Counted from the stretch's first letter, positions 50,156-60,267 are shown. The stretch is 64,000 nt of DNA from UBA10365 sp041441915 (GCA_041441915.1 JASDRS010000026.1:62001-126000), one strand, 5' to 3'. A program made the numbers and translations. The notes: generated by a model from the letters alone, not told the origin.

Positions 50156-51874
50156 TTAGCTGCGTACGCCCATAAAACGCGTTTTCCAATCGGTGCACTC
50201 TTCATCAGTAATTTTTCTAAATAAGATTTCTGGCACTTTAAAGTTATGGCCTGGGCCAAACACATTGGCTGCTGCCATGATGTCGTTGGGCCAAGCCCAA
50301 TCTTCAGAACCTACCGAAGTCATCATATCTGCCGCTGCGTCAGGAATGAAGGGGCGTGATAAAATTGCATAAATGCGGATCAGGTTCATTGCCAGCCGGA
50401 TAATTGCGGCAGCGCGGGTGGGATCGGTCTTGATAGCTGTCCAAGGTGCGGCACCTTGTAGATATTCATTGCCCGCCACCCAAATAGCGCGCAATTCAGC
50501 GCTTGCTTTTCGGACGTCTATGGCATCCATTGCCGCTTCGTATGCATGAAGGCGGCTTTGCAAGTCGGCGATCAGGGCGTGATCGCTTTCATCCATGTCA
50601 CCACCTTCGGGTAAGCTGTCGCCAAATTTTGAAGCACAGAATTTAGTGACCCGTGAAACCAAATTTCCTAATACATCGGCCAAATCCTTATTGACTGACG
50701 CTTGGAAATTCTCCCATGTAAATTCGCTGTCAGAATTTTCAGGCGCATGACTTAAGAGCCACCACCTCCAATAATCCGCTGGCAGGATCGACAGCGCTTG
50801 ATCCATAAATATACCGCGGCCTTGGCTGGTGGAAAATTGCCCACCGTCATAATTCAGGTAGTTAAAAGACTTGATGAAGTCAGCCAATTTCCACGGTTCG
50901 CCCGACCCCATGATTGTGGCCGGGAAGGACAGAGTATGAAATGGCACATTGTCTTTGCCCATGAATTGCACATAACGCACGTCATCTGCACCCATATCGG
51001 TGCGCCACCAGCGTTGCCACGCATTGTCGCCTAGCCCTTGAGCGTCAGCCCATTCGGCAGTGGCGGCAATATATTCGATTGGGGCATCAAACCAAACGTA
51101 AAAGACTTTGCCTTCCATTCCTGGCCATTCTTGGTCGCCGCGCTTGACTGGCACGCCCCAATTTAGATCGCGGGTGATGCCGCGGTCCTGCAAGCCGTCA
51201 CCATCATTGAGCCATTTTTTTGCAATCGAGGTTGTCAAAATTGGCCAATCGGCTTTGGTGTTGATCCAATTTTGCAAATCTCGACGTAGGCTTCGTTGCT
51301 GAAGATAAAGATGCCTGGTTTCGCGAACTTCAAGTTCAGTTGACCCTGAAATGGCCGAACGAGGATTAATTAGATCGGTTGGATCAAGCTGCTTAGTGCA
51401 GTTTTCGCATTGATCGCCGCGTGCCTTGTCATAATCGCAATTTGGGCAGGTACCTTCGATATAGCGATCAGGAAGGAAACGATTGTCTTTAATAGAAAAA
51501 ATCTGTTTTTCGCTGACTTCTTCAATATAACCATTATCGGCCAATTTTCCAGCAAAATGCTGAGTCAAAGCGTGGTTTTGCGCTGAAGACGACCTACCAA
51601 AATGGTCAAAAGACAAACGAAAGCCCCGTGCTATTTCAGCCTGGACTTCATGCATTTGGGCGCAAAATTCTTCAATAGGTTGCCCTGCTTTCGCGGCAGC
51701 TAGTTCGGCGGGGGTGCCGTGCTCATCTGTGGCGCAGATAAACATCACCTCGTGCCCACGCCCTCGTGCATAACGCGCGTATAAATCGGCAGGCAATTGG
51801 CTACCAACCAAATTTCCCAGATGCTTTATCCCATTGATATAAGGAATAGCAGAAGTGATAAGAATTCGAGCCAT
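50156..51874 (-). CDS. metG: Methionyl-tRNA synthetase
   Basis: This 572-residue class I synthetase has the HIGH signature as HLGN (18-21, in [11 protein letters not shown]). The zinc knuckle ligands are Cys143/146 and Cys156/159 ([17 protein letters not shown]), and the KMSKS loop reads [22 protein letters not shown] is the typical early motif. It lacks the C-terminal tRNA-binding extension found in some MetG proteins, as in other short forms. It ends 43 bases after tRNA-Gly, in opposite orientation. Confidence 0.96.
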   Translation of the reverse strand: MARILITSAIPYINGIKHLGNLVGSQLPADLYARYARGRGHEVMFICATDEHGTPAELAAAKAGQPIEEFCAQMHEVQAEIARGFRLSFDHFGRSSSAQNHALTQHFAGKLADNGYIEEVSEKQIFSIKDNRFLPDRYIEGTCPNCDYDKARGDQCENCTKQLDPTDLINPRSAISGSTELEVRETRHLYLQQRSLRRDLQNWINTKADWPILTTSIAKKWLNDGDGLQDRGITRDLNWGVPVKRGDQEWPGMEGKVFYVWFDAPIEYIAATAEWADAQGLGDNAWQRWWRTDMGADDVRYVQFMGKDNVPFHTLSFPATIMGSGEPWKLADFIKSFNYLNYDGGQFSTSQGRGIFMDQALSILPADYWRWWLLSHAPENSDSEFTWENFQASVNKDLADVLGNLVSRVTKFCASKFGDSLPEGGDMDESDHALIADLQSRLHAYEAAMDAIDVRKASAELRAIWVAGNEYLQGAAPWTAIKTDPTRAAAIIRLAMNLIRIYAILSRPFIPDAAADMMTSVGSEDWAWPNDIMAAANVFGPGHNFKVPEILFRKITDEECTDWKTRFMGVRS

Positions 51875-52324
51875 AGCGCGTCCCTCTGTAATAAGTACGC
51901 TTCTTTAACCCATACAATTACCAAGGGCTAGATTTAACCCGAGTCAAATTAGGCCTTTAGTGTTGATCGGTCAAGATTGTAGTCGAGCAAACGCCCAATC
52001 AGGGATTAGGTGCATGGCTCGTAAGTATACGGGGTGCGGTTGACAAGTGTTGGGTGGATGGAGGCCCAGATGATCCCAAAGGCAACTAAGAAAAAACGCG
52101 TCAAAGAAATGCCCTGATCCCAACAGGTCAATTTCAGCCTCACTAAAGCCAAGGTTTGCGTCTGAAGTTGCATCGAGGGGAGTGATGCCGCAACTACTCC
52201 TAGTTGCAAAAAACTGATAAAAACAGGGTGGTAAAAGAAATTAAAAGGCTCATTAGACCTCACTTCTAGATGCTCTGCGCATTTCTTTAAAAGGTAAAGG
52301 GGCTTTTCGCGCTTTTTTTAAAAG
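51875..52324. other. Region without a confident gene between metG and the ImuA-like gene
   Basis: An 85-codon frame on the minus strand (52006-52263, GTG start) encodes a partly hydrophobic protein with GISLTRFFLVAFGIIWAS, but shows no recognisable family or ribosome binding site. I regard it as possible but unsupported. No imuB or dnaE2 remnant is apparent downstream of the ImuA-like gene. Confidence 0.4.
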
Positions 52325-52954
52325 CTAGAGCCTGATTGTAGCGCCTGATTTGTGCAAAATCCAGTGCGCGGGTGGAGCCATTCTGGCGCGCACACGTTCA
52401 AGGTGCCATCTTCGTTTTGCGTGCTCATAAGCCAAATTAGGGCCTGAGTTGGGCTCTGGCTCGATTTTCCAGCGGCTTTCCACCCCAGTCGCTCCCCCCG
52501 TTTGGGGCGTTAAGATTACACCCAAAGGGGCGCATCGGCCTGCATGGCGTGCTGCCTCGGCTCCCTGTTCGGCGGCTAAATGCAATCGGCGCACAGGGGT
52601 TAGGGCGGGAATATCGACCAAATCGGCCAAGATTAGGGGAATGGCACCACTGCGCAGGGCTTCCTCCATCGCCCAAAGCATATCTTCGGGGCGGCGGGCT
52701 TGTGCAAAAATTAAATGGCCTGGATCAGCATAGTCGCGCAAACCATCAGGAAATAGTCGCTCAGCCTGCCAGCCGGCAAAGATCCATAAAATAGGTCCCG
52801 AGCATTGACCCATCAGCATGGCTGCCAAACTGCGCCGTGCGGGTCCACAAAACTCATGAACCCGCGCGCGCGCCAAGCTCAAACCCTGCGCGAGGGGTTG
52901 TAGGTCTTGGGTCGTTAAGCAGTGCAGATCATGGGGAAGTGGCCGATTCGTCAT
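52325..52954 (-). CDS. ImuA-like (RecA/SulA-related) protein
   Basis: This 209-residue protein resembles ImuA of the damage-inducible ImuA-ImuB-DnaE2 mutasome: VHEFCGPARRSLAAMLMGQC, ILWIFAGWQAERLFPDGL, ALRSGAIPLILADLVDIPAL and the strongly typical TPVRRLHLAAEQGAEAARHAG. There is no Walker A motif, as in ImuA. Normally imuB and dnaE2 follow in an operon. Here neither is present and the downstream 450 bases are non-coding, so it is an orphan in this window. Function in translesion synthesis is therefore uncertain. Confidence 0.8.
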   Translation of the reverse strand: MTNRPLPHDLHCLTTQDLQPLAQGLSLARARVHEFCGPARRSLAAMLMGQCSGPILWIFAGWQAERLFPDGLRDYADPGHLIFAQARRPEDMLWAMEEALRSGAIPLILADLVDIPALTPVRRLHLAAEQGAEAARHAGRCAPLGVILTPQTGGATGVESRWKIEPEPNSGPNLAYEHAKRRWHLERVRARMAPPAHWILHKSGATIRL

Positions 52955-53083
52955 GGGTTTAGATTATAATGTTTATGATTTGTTCTCAAGTTATTTGGTC
53001 GAGCGTGGTCAAATCCTTAATGCTAACCCTTGCCATCGGTGCGTGGCTTGCTAGGCTATGGTCAAATAAAAGCAGGATTAAAC

Positions 53084-54121
53084 ATGAAACAGATTCCCCT
53101 TGGTGACACTGGTATGATGGTGTCTGAATACTGTTTGGGTACAATGACATGGGGAAGTCAAAACACTCAGGATCAGGCGCATGAGCAAATGGACTATGCC
53201 TTGGCGCAAGGGGTTAATTTTTGGGATACGGCAGAAATGTATCCCACAACGCCAATCAGTAAAGACACTGTTGGATTGTCCGAAAGCATTGTTGGATCTT
53301 GGCTTTCCAGGAACCCTCGTGAAAAGGTGATATTGGCTACAAAAATTACAGGTGAGGGGCAGGCATTGGTACGTGAAGGCCAAGTGATTGATGGTAAAAC
53401 CCTGCGTCAATCCGTGGAAGGTTCGCTTAAACGCCTGAAAACTGACTATATTGACCTTTATCAGCTTCATTGGCCCAACCGCGGATCTTATCACTTTCGC
53501 AAAATCTGGGCTTTTACCCCCCAAACCAACTGTTCCGAAGTCGAAGACAATATGTGCAAGGTTTTGACCGCCGCCAACGAGTTGATCAGCGAAGGCAAAA
53601 TTCGCGCGCTGGGCCTGTCGAACGAGAGCGTTTGGGGGACTGCCAAATGGTTATCACTGGCAAAAGAATTGGGCCTACCGCGCATGGCATCGGTGCAAAA
53701 TGAATATTCGCTGCTCTGCCGGCAGTTTGACAGTGACTGGGCCGAGCTTTCGGCAATGGAAAATATCCCGCTTTTAGCCTTTTCGCCGCTGGCGTGCGGC
53801 TTGCTAACGGGCAAATACGCCCAAGGTTCGGTGCCGCAAGGGTCGCGCTTGGCCATCGGGCCTGCTTTTGGGGGGCGCATGACGCCGCAGGTCTTTCAAG
53901 TTGTGGATGCCTATTTAGACTTGGCTAAACGCCACGGTCTAGCCCCCAACCAAATGTCTTTGGCCTTTTGTCGCTCACGACCCTATCCGAATATACCGAT
54001 CTTTGGTGCCACAACTAGAGAGCAGCTTGCCTCTAACATTGCGGCTGCAGACATCACCCTTTCGCCTGAGCTGTTAACTGAGATCACCGCAATGTATAGC
54101 AGCCTGCCGCCCGCTTATTAG
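53084..54121 (+). CDS. NADP(H)-dependent aldo/keto reductase
   Basis: This 345-residue protein of the Tas/YghZ-like AKR group has a complete tetrad: Asp and Tyr in FWDTAEMYPT, Lys in LATKITGEGQ and His in LYQLHWPNRG. SVQNEYSLLCRQFDSDWAEL and LLAFSPLACGLLTGKY are typical. ATG 53084 follows CAGGATT and gives the family start MKQIPLGDTGMMVSEYCLGT. The substrate is unknown. It is the intact counterpart of the broken reductase at 31-32 kb, though of a different subgroup. Confidence 0.92.
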   Translation: MKQIPLGDTGMMVSEYCLGTMTWGSQNTQDQAHEQMDYALAQGVNFWDTAEMYPTTPISKDTVGLSESIVGSWLSRNPREKVILATKITGEGQALVREGQVIDGKTLRQSVEGSLKRLKTDYIDLYQLHWPNRGSYHFRKIWAFTPQTNCSEVEDNMCKVLTAANELISEGKIRALGLSNESVWGTAKWLSLAKELGLPRMASVQNEYSLLCRQFDSDWAELSAMENIPLLAFSPLACGLLTGKYAQGSVPQGSRLAIGPAFGGRMTPQVFQVVDAYLDLAKRHGLAPNQMSLAFCRSRPYPNIPIFGATTREQLASNIAAADITLSPELLTEITAMYSSLPPAY

Positions 54122-54128
54122 GGATTTT

Positions 54129-54148
54129 AACTTAAGTCATTTTAAGTT
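54129..54148. terminator. AT-rich hairpin between convergent genes
   Basis: AACTTAA (54129-54135) and TTAAGTT (54142-54148) form a perfect 7-bp stem with loop GTCATT, preceded by TTTT. It lies between the stops of the reductase and the DUF983 gene. It is GC-poor, so only a weak terminator candidate. Confidence 0.3.
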
Positions 54149-54160
54149 TGACTTTTGGAT

Positions 54161-54532
54161 CTAAAACCCATGCATACGTTTGGCCCACTGCAGCGCAATA
54201 ATTGCGCCCTTAAGCCGTGGCAACAGATAAAGTGAGAGTGCGATGGCCACTGCAGAAAGTCCAAGTGCTAAATGCAAAGGCTCGGGGCGATAAGTCACGA
54301 AAACATACAACATCAAAGGGGCGACTACATGACCCACGATCAAAACTGTCAGATAAGCTGGCCCATCATCGGCTCTTTGGTGATACAGATCTTCCCCGCA
54401 AACGGCGCAAGAGGGCGTGACCTTTAAAAACCCCTGCAGCATGGCGCCTTTGCCACAATTGGGGCAGCGCCTGCGAAAGCCACGTTTTAGGGTGGAAGAA
54501 AGGGGCCGGTCTTCGTCAGCGCTAAGAGGCAC
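54161..54532 (-). CDS. DUF983 zinc-ribbon membrane protein
   Basis: This 123-residue protein has an N-terminal zinc ribbon (RRCPNCGKGAML, then PSCAVCGEDL), the DUF983 signature RADDGPAYLTVLIVGHVV and two hydrophobic segments, ending with LKGAIIALQWAKRMHGF. The family is of unknown function and common in alphaproteobacteria, often near cytochrome oxidase assembly genes, which are not seen here. Confidence 0.92.
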   Translation of the reverse strand: MPLSADEDRPLSSTLKRGFRRRCPNCGKGAMLQGFLKVTPSCAVCGEDLYHQRADDGPAYLTVLIVGHVVAPLMLYVFVTYRPEPLHLALGLSAVAIALSLYLLPRLKGAIIALQWAKRMHGF

Positions 54533-54730
54533 AATTTATCCTTTTCTGGTCCTCCTAAGGGATTTTTTCTGAAGTGTTGAGCTAATTCAGCATATTGGCC
54601 TGCGGCTTGCTGTCACGCCTACTTGGGGTCATTATTTAAAAAAACTGCATGTCAAGCGACGGATTGGCTGCGCCCGTGCGTTTAACCTTATGAAAAACGG
54701 CCACATGGGCCCTCTGCTAAGGACAATAAA

Positions 54731-55174
54731 ATGAAAAAAATACTATTGAGCAGCAGCCTAATTGCGATTGTGGTTTTTGGGGTTCCTTCTGTTGGTGCGC
54801 TCGCAAAAGAAGGACTGCGCGGCGGTAATTCTTTAATTGAACTGAGTAAAAATTTTACGAAAATTGATATAAACGGAGACGGTTCCCTAAGCAGCGGAGA
54901 AATTATCACCTATAGTAAAGTGCAAATGACGGCACTTGATACCAATGGTGACGGAGTGGTCGATGCAGACGAACTGAGCATAAAAATCATACAGCGCATC
55001 AATACTATGGCCGCGGACCGCAGGGCCAGGATGATTGCCAAGGTTGATAAAGATGGAAGTGTCACTTTAGGTGCTGACGAATTTCCAGGAATAGGCGTGC
55101 CAGAACACACGCTTGAACGCATTGATCGAAATGAAGATGGTGCACTCAGCATTGAGGAACTGACTGCTGCCTGA
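54731..55174 (+). CDS. Exported EF-hand calcium-binding protein
   Basis: This 147-residue protein has a signal peptide (1-25, ending ALA). EF-hand loops are at residues 46-57 (DINGDGSLSSGE), 70-81 (DTNGDGVVDADE) and 132-143 (DRNEDGALSIEE). A further loop at 106-117 (DKDGSVTLGADE) is irregular and seems shortened. Calcium binding in the periplasm is inferred from these. AAGGACAA precedes the ATG. The broken metal-sensor gene follows directly, as in Rhodobacteraceae loci where EF-hand and periplasmic metal-sensor genes are neighbours. Confidence 0.88.
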   Translation: MKKILLSSSLIAIVVFGVPSVGALAKEGLRGGNSLIELSKNFTKIDINGDGSLSSGEIITYSKVQMTALDTNGDGVVDADELSIKIIQRINTMAADRRARMIAKVDKDGSVTLGADEFPGIGVPEHTLERIDRNEDGALSIEELTAA

Positions 55175-55181
55175 TCGTGCC

Positions 55182-55502
55182 ATGACTTTTGGTGCTTATA
55201 CACAGGCTTTAAGCTCTGAAAGCCGCAGAGAATTACGTCACGCTTTTAAGCAAAGAGGGTTTGATAGAGGTGATATGCGCATGCCGTTGCAAGAGGCCGT
55301 AACAGTACTTCGTGCTGACACCTTTGACCCCAAAGTTTTTTCGGCCTTGCTAGACAGATAGGCCAAGACAGTGGCGCGGCGCTTTGAAATGGGTCAGGCC
55401 CTGATCGTTGAACATGTGGCGGCTCTGCCTGAAGCAGAACGATTGGTTTTTGTCGTTCGCTTGGAAGAGATAATCATGCATCGGCAAGCGCCCAAAAATT
55501 AA
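55182..55502 (+). pseudogene. Broken periplasmic heavy-metal sensor-like gene
   Basis: The frame from ATG 55182 reads SRRELRHAFKQRGFDRGDMR, QEAVTVLRADTFDPKVFSALL, then TAG at 55359-55361, then ARRFEMGQALIVEHVAALPE and RLVFVVRLEEI to TAA at 55500. This is the helical hairpin repeat of the CnrX/ZraP-like periplasmic metal-sensor family, where the position of the TAG usually carries Gln, so CAG to TAG is likely. The N-terminal membrane anchor is also missing. From 55503 to 55678 no gene is seen. Confidence 0.7.
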
Positions 55503-55678
55503 TGTGATTAATCGCCACCCTGTCAATAATAGGAATGCGCCCAATCATTTATTGCCTATTTTCTGATGCTTTTGATTTTATTTCTCTAAACGGTTAAGAT
55601 ATTGTTTTCAAAGGTCAGTAAAGCGTTCTAAGTTCAACTGCGATCAGGACTTCTTAAGCTGATGCATTTAGGATTAAA

Positions 55679-55969
55679 ATGGCGAAATCTTCTGAACAGG
55701 CGATCATCTTAGCGCTGCAGGCCCTAACCTGGATCACTGCTAATGAGGAAGTTTTGCCGGTTTTTATGGCTACAAGTGGGGCGTCGGGCACAGATTTGGC
55801 TCAGGGTGCGCGCAATCCTGCCTTTTTGGCGGCGGTTTTGGATTTTTTACTACTCGATGATCAAACTGTTATTGGATTTTGTGACAGTGAGGCGTTGCCT
55901 TATGATGCGCCCATGCGCGCAAGACTTGCGCTTCCGGGTTGCGCTTCTGAAAATAATATTGATTTTTGA
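55679..55969 (+). CDS. DUF3572 family protein
   Basis: This 96-residue acidic protein has the DUF3572 pattern ALQALTWITANEEVLPVFMATSG, LAQGARNPAFLAAVLDFLL and ALPYDAPMRARLALPG. The family is confined largely to alphaproteobacteria and of unknown function. A HAD phosphatase gene follows 24 bases later, probably in the same transcript. Confidence 0.9.
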   Translation: MAKSSEQAIILALQALTWITANEEVLPVFMATSGASGTDLAQGARNPAFLAAVLDFLLLDDQTVIGFCDSEALPYDAPMRARLALPGCASENNIDF

Positions 55970-55993
55970 CAATAGCTTAGGCTAAGGGCAGAT

Positions 55994-56692
55994 ATGAAAA
56001 AAGTGCTTCACGGGCTTCTTTTTGACAAAGACGGTACATTATTCGATTTTGCGCAAAGTTGGGGGCAGTGCATGGCCTTAATTTTGGGTGCATTGACCGA
56101 AGATGAAGGCAAACAAAATCATTTAGGTAAGTTGGTTGGGTTTGATTTGGCACAAATGTGCTTTGTGCCGAACAGTCTGTTTATTGCGGGCACGGTGGCT
56201 GAAACGGCTTCTGTTATGGCGCGCCACCTTCCAAATCATACAGAGAAAGGCATCATCGCCCTTATTCGGTCCTTTGCCGTTCAATCTAAAATGGTCCCAG
56301 TGGTGCCCTTGGTTCCTTTGATGCAAGTGTTTCGCTCTCTTGGTCTGAAACTTGGTGTTGCCACCAATGACAATTATGATACCGCCCGTTCGCATTTAAG
56401 TGTGTCCGGGCTTTTGCCTTATCTCGATTTTGTTGCAGGTGCCGATTCTGGCTTTGGAGCCAAACCAGAGACTGGAATGCTTTTGGCTTTTGCAAATGAA
56501 ATGGCACTTGAGCCATCTCATGTGGCTATGGTGGGTGACAGCCACCACGACCTTTTGGCAGGGCGTTCGGCAGGTATGATGACGGTGGGAATTTTAACCG
56601 GTATTGCCACAGAAAACGAACTAAAAGATCTGGCTGATGTGGTCTTGCCAGATATTAGCGTCTTGCCTGAATGGCTTTCACAGTTGCACTAA
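55994..56692 (+). CDS. HAD-family phosphatase (phosphoglycolate phosphatase-like)
   Basis: This 232-residue enzyme has nucleophile Asp11 and acid Asp13 in LLFDKDGTLFDF, motif II Thr in GVATNDNYDTA, the Lys in GFGAKPETGM and the metal site in AMVGDSHHDLLAGRSAGM. The cap inserted after motif I is helical, as in Gph and related subclass I enzymes. The substrate is not defined by the sequence. It is linked to the DUF3572 gene. Confidence 0.9.
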   Translation: MKKVLHGLLFDKDGTLFDFAQSWGQCMALILGALTEDEGKQNHLGKLVGFDLAQMCFVPNSLFIAGTVAETASVMARHLPNHTEKGIIALIRSFAVQSKMVPVVPLVPLMQVFRSLGLKLGVATNDNYDTARSHLSVSGLLPYLDFVAGADSGFGAKPETGMLLAFANEMALEPSHVAMVGDSHHDLLAGRSAGMMTVGILTGIATENELKDLADVVLPDISVLPEWLSQLH

Positions 56693-57157
56693 ACTGCTTA
56701 AAATCCCAAATATGACACTATCATGTTGTTAAAATTGAATTAAATTTTTGCCTTTTAGGGCAAGCTCACTCTAAATAACGAGGCAATACATGAGTGGAGA
56801 TCAAATCCGCCGATGCCACGAGTGGGGGCGTGCAGGCCATCAAGCCCGCGTCGGTACCGCCGCAATTACCGAAGTGGTTGGGGTGAATAGTTCTTTGGCA
56901 GCCAACATATGAAAGGCCGCTATTTCAACGCATGTTATAGTTTCATTGCATCAGACAGGCGTAACTGTAAAGCGTAGGAGGCGAGCGGTACCATCTCCAC
57001 CGTGGAGCGCGGATCGTATTTATAAAGACATTCTAGACAGCTTTTTGCTTGCTCCGATGGAATAAAAATATTGCTTCGCTCTCAAAAAGTTTGTGAGGAA
57101 AAGTAAAGTCGAGGGAGGCGCGCCTACGGATTACTAAGTAATGGGGGCTAGAATGCC
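56693..57157. other. Intergenic region between the HAD gene and thyX
   Basis: A short frame at 56790-56912 (ATG, 40 codons, MSGDQIRRCHEWGRAGHQAR) has a purine-rich stretch upstream but no recognisable family. The remainder shows no gene, RNA or clear hairpin. It may hold gene relics. Confidence 0.4.
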
Positions 57158-58063
57158 CTATTTCAAAACGTTTTCAAACTCGCGCCATTCGCCCTTACTC
57201 ATACCGGAAGTTTCTTGGGTGACTAACTCACCCGACAGTTTGCGTTTGATTACTCTCAGCGCAGTCGACGATAGCGAGACCCCGCCCATGCGGTAATCTT
57301 CAAACGCGGCAAAGGCATATGGTACCCAGTCGCGCACGCAGGCAGCGATAGCGTCGGCATAAACCCGGATTTCATATTGCGCATGGGCATCTGCCCGCAG
57401 GCGCAAAAAGTGGAAAAGATTATGCAGATCAATTTTCCAATACCATTGGGTATAGGTGCTCATCGGCAGGTTCATCCGTGCCAATTCGCGCGCCAGGCCC
57501 TGCTGGCCATCTTGGCTCAGCATGGTTTCGTAATTGTCAAAAGCGCGACCTGCGTCGTATTTTAGAAATTCGAGAACGCGTGTGGCCTCTGCTCCTTCTA
57601 GGACGTCACCGCGGCCTTGGTTGTTGACCACTGATTGCGCGGCCAATTGGCTGGGTTCGGGAATGTAAAACTCGCGGTCTAGAATAGAATAGCGGGCAGA
57701 ATATTCATTCACATTTGCGGTGCGGTGGCGAATCCACTGACGGGCCACAAAAACGGGCAGTTTGACATGCAGTTTGATTTCGCACATCTCGAACGGCGTT
57801 GAGTGCCAATGGCGCATCAAATAGCGGATCAGGCCATCATCATTTTGCACGTGTTTGGTGCCTGCGCCGTAGCTGACGCGGGCGGCTTGCACGATGGCAT
57901 CATCATCGCCCATATAGTCGATCACACGGATAAACCCGTGATCAAGCACTTCATGCGCATGGTAAAGATGCTTTTCCATGCCCTCTGATACTGTGCGCAG
58001 CGTAAGCTTAGGTTCCCTGCGGGCAGCAACTATTAAGTTGCGTTGGTCGTTAGTCAGAGACAT
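57158..58063 (-). CDS. thyX: FAD-dependent thymidylate synthase
   Basis: This 301-residue enzyme methylates dUMP with methylenetetrahydrofolate and FAD/NADPH. The ThyX motif [15 protein letters not shown] starts at Arg112, and the dUMP/FAD region [20 protein letters not shown] is present. ATG 58063 is preferred over an upstream in-frame TTG because GAAAGG sits at a good distance. The C-terminal 40 residues after the catalytic core are of the alphaproteobacterial form. A symmetrical element lies upstream. Confidence 0.96.
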   Translation of the reverse strand: MSLTNDQRNLIVAARREPKLTLRTVSEGMEKHLYHAHEVLDHGFIRVIDYMGDDDAIVQAARVSYGAGTKHVQNDDGLIRYLMRHWHSTPFEMCEIKLHVKLPVFVARQWIRHRTANVNEYSARYSILDREFYIPEPSQLAAQSVVNNQGRGDVLEGAEATRVLEFLKYDAGRAFDNYETMLSQDGQQGLARELARMNLPMSTYTQWYWKIDLHNLFHFLRLRADAHAQYEIRVYADAIAACVRDWVPYAFAAFEDYRMGGVSLSSTALRVIKRKLSGELVTQETSGMSKGEWREFENVLK

Positions 58064-58096
58064 GGTTTGGCCTTTCAACAGTTGACTCGACTTATA

Positions 58097-58114
58097 CCAT
58101 ATATAGTCATATGG
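58097..58114. promoter_or_regulatory. Inverted repeat in the thyX upstream region
   Basis: CCATAT and ATATGG form a perfect 6-bp repeat with a 6-base spacer, in an AT-rich region 34 bases before thyX and 110 before the divergent glyoxalase-type gene. It could be an operator or part of a promoter. I cannot tell which. Confidence 0.3.
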
Positions 58115-58223
58115 ACTAGGGTAAACTACTATAATATGAGTCAGTTGGATTTAAAAAATTAGATTTTGGCTTATTAGCGGCGCGAAATATGCTATATTTA
58201 TAGTGAAAAAAAATGGAGATTTC

Positions 58224-58652
58224 ATGGCGATTACATATTTACATACGATGGTGCGGGTGTTGGACTTGAATGCTTCTATGGCATTTTACGCCCTGTTGGG
58301 TTTAAAGCAAACGCGGCGTTATGACGATGAAAAGGGCCGCTTTTCCCTGATTTTCATGACACCCCCTGATCAGCCTGATTGCCATGTGGAATTGACCTAT
58401 AATTGGGATGGGGACACGGGCATGCCGTCAGACAGTCGGCATTTTGGCCATTTGGCGTTTGCGGTGGATAATATCCATGATATCTGCGCCCGTTTGCATG
58501 CCAATGGCATAGTGATCAACCGCCCTCCACGTGATGGGCGTATGGCCTTTGTACGCAGCCCCGACAATATTTCGGTTGAACTGTTGCAAGCGGGAGAACC
58601 TTTGGCTCCTACTGAACCTTGGGCGAGTATGCCCAGCACCAGCCATTGGTAA
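58224..58652 (+). CDS. gloA: Glyoxalase I-type VOC protein (probable lactoylglutathione lyase)
   Basis: This 142-residue protein has two beta-alpha-beta-beta-beta modules. The metal ligands fit glyoxalase I: His7, Glu56 in CHVELTYNW, His76 in FGHLAFAVD and Glu119 in ISVELLQ. GloA converts the glutathione-methylglyoxal adduct to lactoylglutathione; gshA elsewhere in this window supplies the cofactor pathway. ATG 58224 follows GGAG. Other VOC functions are possible. Confidence 0.85.
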   Translation: MAITYLHTMVRVLDLNASMAFYALLGLKQTRRYDDEKGRFSLIFMTPPDQPDCHVELTYNWDGDTGMPSDSRHFGHLAFAVDNIHDICARLHANGIVINRPPRDGRMAFVRSPDNISVELLQAGEPLAPTEPWASMPSTSHW

Positions 58653-58669
58653 AACAGGCCTTATCCTGC

Positions 58670-59767
58670 TCAGGGTTGCGGCGACCCCCATGTGGTCATC
58701 ACATCGTTGCCAATGGTTTGGGTTGCCAGCTGTTGCCAGCCCGTGGCTTGGCTGAGTGCAGTTAAGTGAAGTTGCCCCAGGACTGCTTGGCTTTCGTTGC
58801 CAAGGGTTAGGCCTGCGTTGAAGGTCACGATTTGATCAACCAATTTTGCACTTATCAACCCAGCCGCCAATGTGGGGCCACCTTCGCATAAAATACGCGT
58901 GAGGCCAAGTTCTGCGAGTTTGCTAAACGCTTTTTGCAGATCAATATTTGAACCTTTGCCCTGGCACGGAACCAAAATAGCACCTCGCTCAGCCCAAGCG
59001 CTTTGCATTGATTGTGGTGCAAAATTACTGTGCACCAGCCAAAGCGGCGCTTCTTGTGACAGACTCTGCCCAAGGCGGCTGTTTATAGGCAAGCTCAGGC
59101 GTGGATCAATCACTATGCGCAAAGGCTGCGGTACCGCACCCATGTTGCGCACCTGCAAATCTGGATCATCGTCCCGCGCTGTGCCAGCACCAACTAAAAC
59201 TGCATCATGCGACAGGCGCATGGCTTGCACATTCTGGCGTGCCAAAGGCCCTGTTATCCAGCGGCTTTCGCCCGAGGCCATCGCCGCCCGCCCATCCAGG
59301 CTTTGCGCCATTTTCAACGTGACAAAGGGCAATCCTTGGGTCACACGTTTTAAAAACCCAGCATGATCTTGCCGAGCTTCGGCTGCCAAAACATCTTTGG
59401 TGACCAAAATACCCGCGTCTTTTAGCATCTCGTGACCCTTGCCCGCCACACGCGGGTCGGGGTCGGTCAGGGCCGTGACAACCCGTGCTACGCCGGCGTC
59501 GATCATGGCCCTCGCGCAGGGGGGGGTTTTGCCAGCATGGGCGCAAGGCTCTAGCGTGACATAGGCGGTTGCACCCTGAGTCTCATCTCGGGCCATAGCA
59601 AGGGCCATAGTTTCGCCATGTGGCCGACCAAAGCTTTGCGTCACACCACGCCCGATCACGCGGCCTTCTTTCACCAAAACGCAACCTACAGCTGGATTAG
59701 GCCAAACCCGCCCTAAGGCGCGCCGACCATGGGCTAGCGCATGGGCCATGTGATCGCTGTCCCTCAC
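58670..59767 (-). CDS. ribD: Bifunctional riboflavin deaminase/reductase
   Basis: This 365-residue enzyme performs the second and third steps of riboflavin synthesis. The N-terminal deaminase domain has zinc ligands His50, Cys75 and Cys84 and catalytic Glu52; the usual HAE reads HGE here. The C-terminal reductase domain has [40 protein letters not shown] and [14 protein letters not shown]. The start overlaps the nrdR stop (ATGA), implying coupling. Downstream it converges with the glyoxalase-type gene. Confidence 0.95.
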   Translation of the reverse strand: MRDSDHMAHALAHGRRALGRVWPNPAVGCVLVKEGRVIGRGVTQSFGRPHGETMALAMARDETQGATAYVTLEPCAHAGKTPPCARAMIDAGVARVVTALTDPDPRVAGKGHEMLKDAGILVTKDVLAAEARQDHAGFLKRVTQGLPFVTLKMAQSLDGRAAMASGESRWITGPLARQNVQAMRLSHDAVLVGAGTARDDDPDLQVRNMGAVPQPLRIVIDPRLSLPINSRLGQSLSQEAPLWLVHSNFAPQSMQSAWAERGAILVPCQGKGSNIDLQKAFSKLAELGLTRILCEGGPTLAAGLISAKLVDQIVTFNAGLTLGNESQAVLGQLHLTALSQATGWQQLATQTIGNDVMTTWGSPQP

Positions 59768-60231
59768 ACTTCGTTCAAAGTTGATGGGCGCAATTCTGAA
59801 ACGAATTTGTCGAAATCATCGGCCGCTTGGAAGTTTTTATAGACTGAGGCGAACCGCACATAAGCCACTGTATCTATGCGTGCCAATGTTTCCATTACGA
59901 TATCGCCAATCGTGCCCGAGGGAATATCTGTATCGCCTAAAGATTCAAGCCGCCGCACAATGCCTGAAATCATTTGATCGATCCGTTCTGGTTCGATCGG
60001 GCGTTTTTGCATCGAAATACGAATCGCACGTTCCAATTTATTTCGGTCAAAATCTTCACGTTTTCCTGAAGATTTAATCACAACCAGATCTCGCAACTGC
60101 ACGCGTTCATAGGTGGTAAAGCGCCCGCCACAGGCCGAACAAAAGCGCCGCCTGCGGATCGAGACGTGATCTTCAGCGGGGCGACTGTCTTTCACTTGGG
60201 TATCAATATTTCCACAAAATGGGCAGCGCAT
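59764..60231 (-). CDS. nrdR: Transcriptional repressor NrdR
   Basis: This 155-residue repressor of ribonucleotide reductase genes has an N-terminal zinc ribbon with Cys3, Cys6, Cys31 and Cys34 ([25 protein letters not shown]) and an ATP-cone domain ([20 protein letters not shown]) that senses dATP/ATP. The start at 60231 gives the canonical MRCPFCG with AAGGGGG six bases upstream; an alternative ATG lies two codons earlier. ribD follows with ATGA overlap. Palindromes in the upstream region might be sites for its own control. Confidence 0.95.
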   Translation of the reverse strand: MRCPFCGNIDTQVKDSRPAEDHVSIRRRRFCSACGGRFTTYERVQLRDLVVIKSSGKREDFDRNKLERAIRISMQKRPIEPERIDQMISGIVRRLESLGDTDIPSGTIGDIVMETLARIDTVAYVRFASVYKNFQAADDFDKFVSELRPSTLNEV

Positions 60232-60267
60232 TGCCATCCCCCTTTTTCAAATACATTAGGGCGCGCA

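Noticed and set aside
52006..52263. 85-codon hydrophobic minus-strand frame
   Set aside because: GTG start without a ribosome binding site, no family, and it stands in an otherwise non-coding gap.
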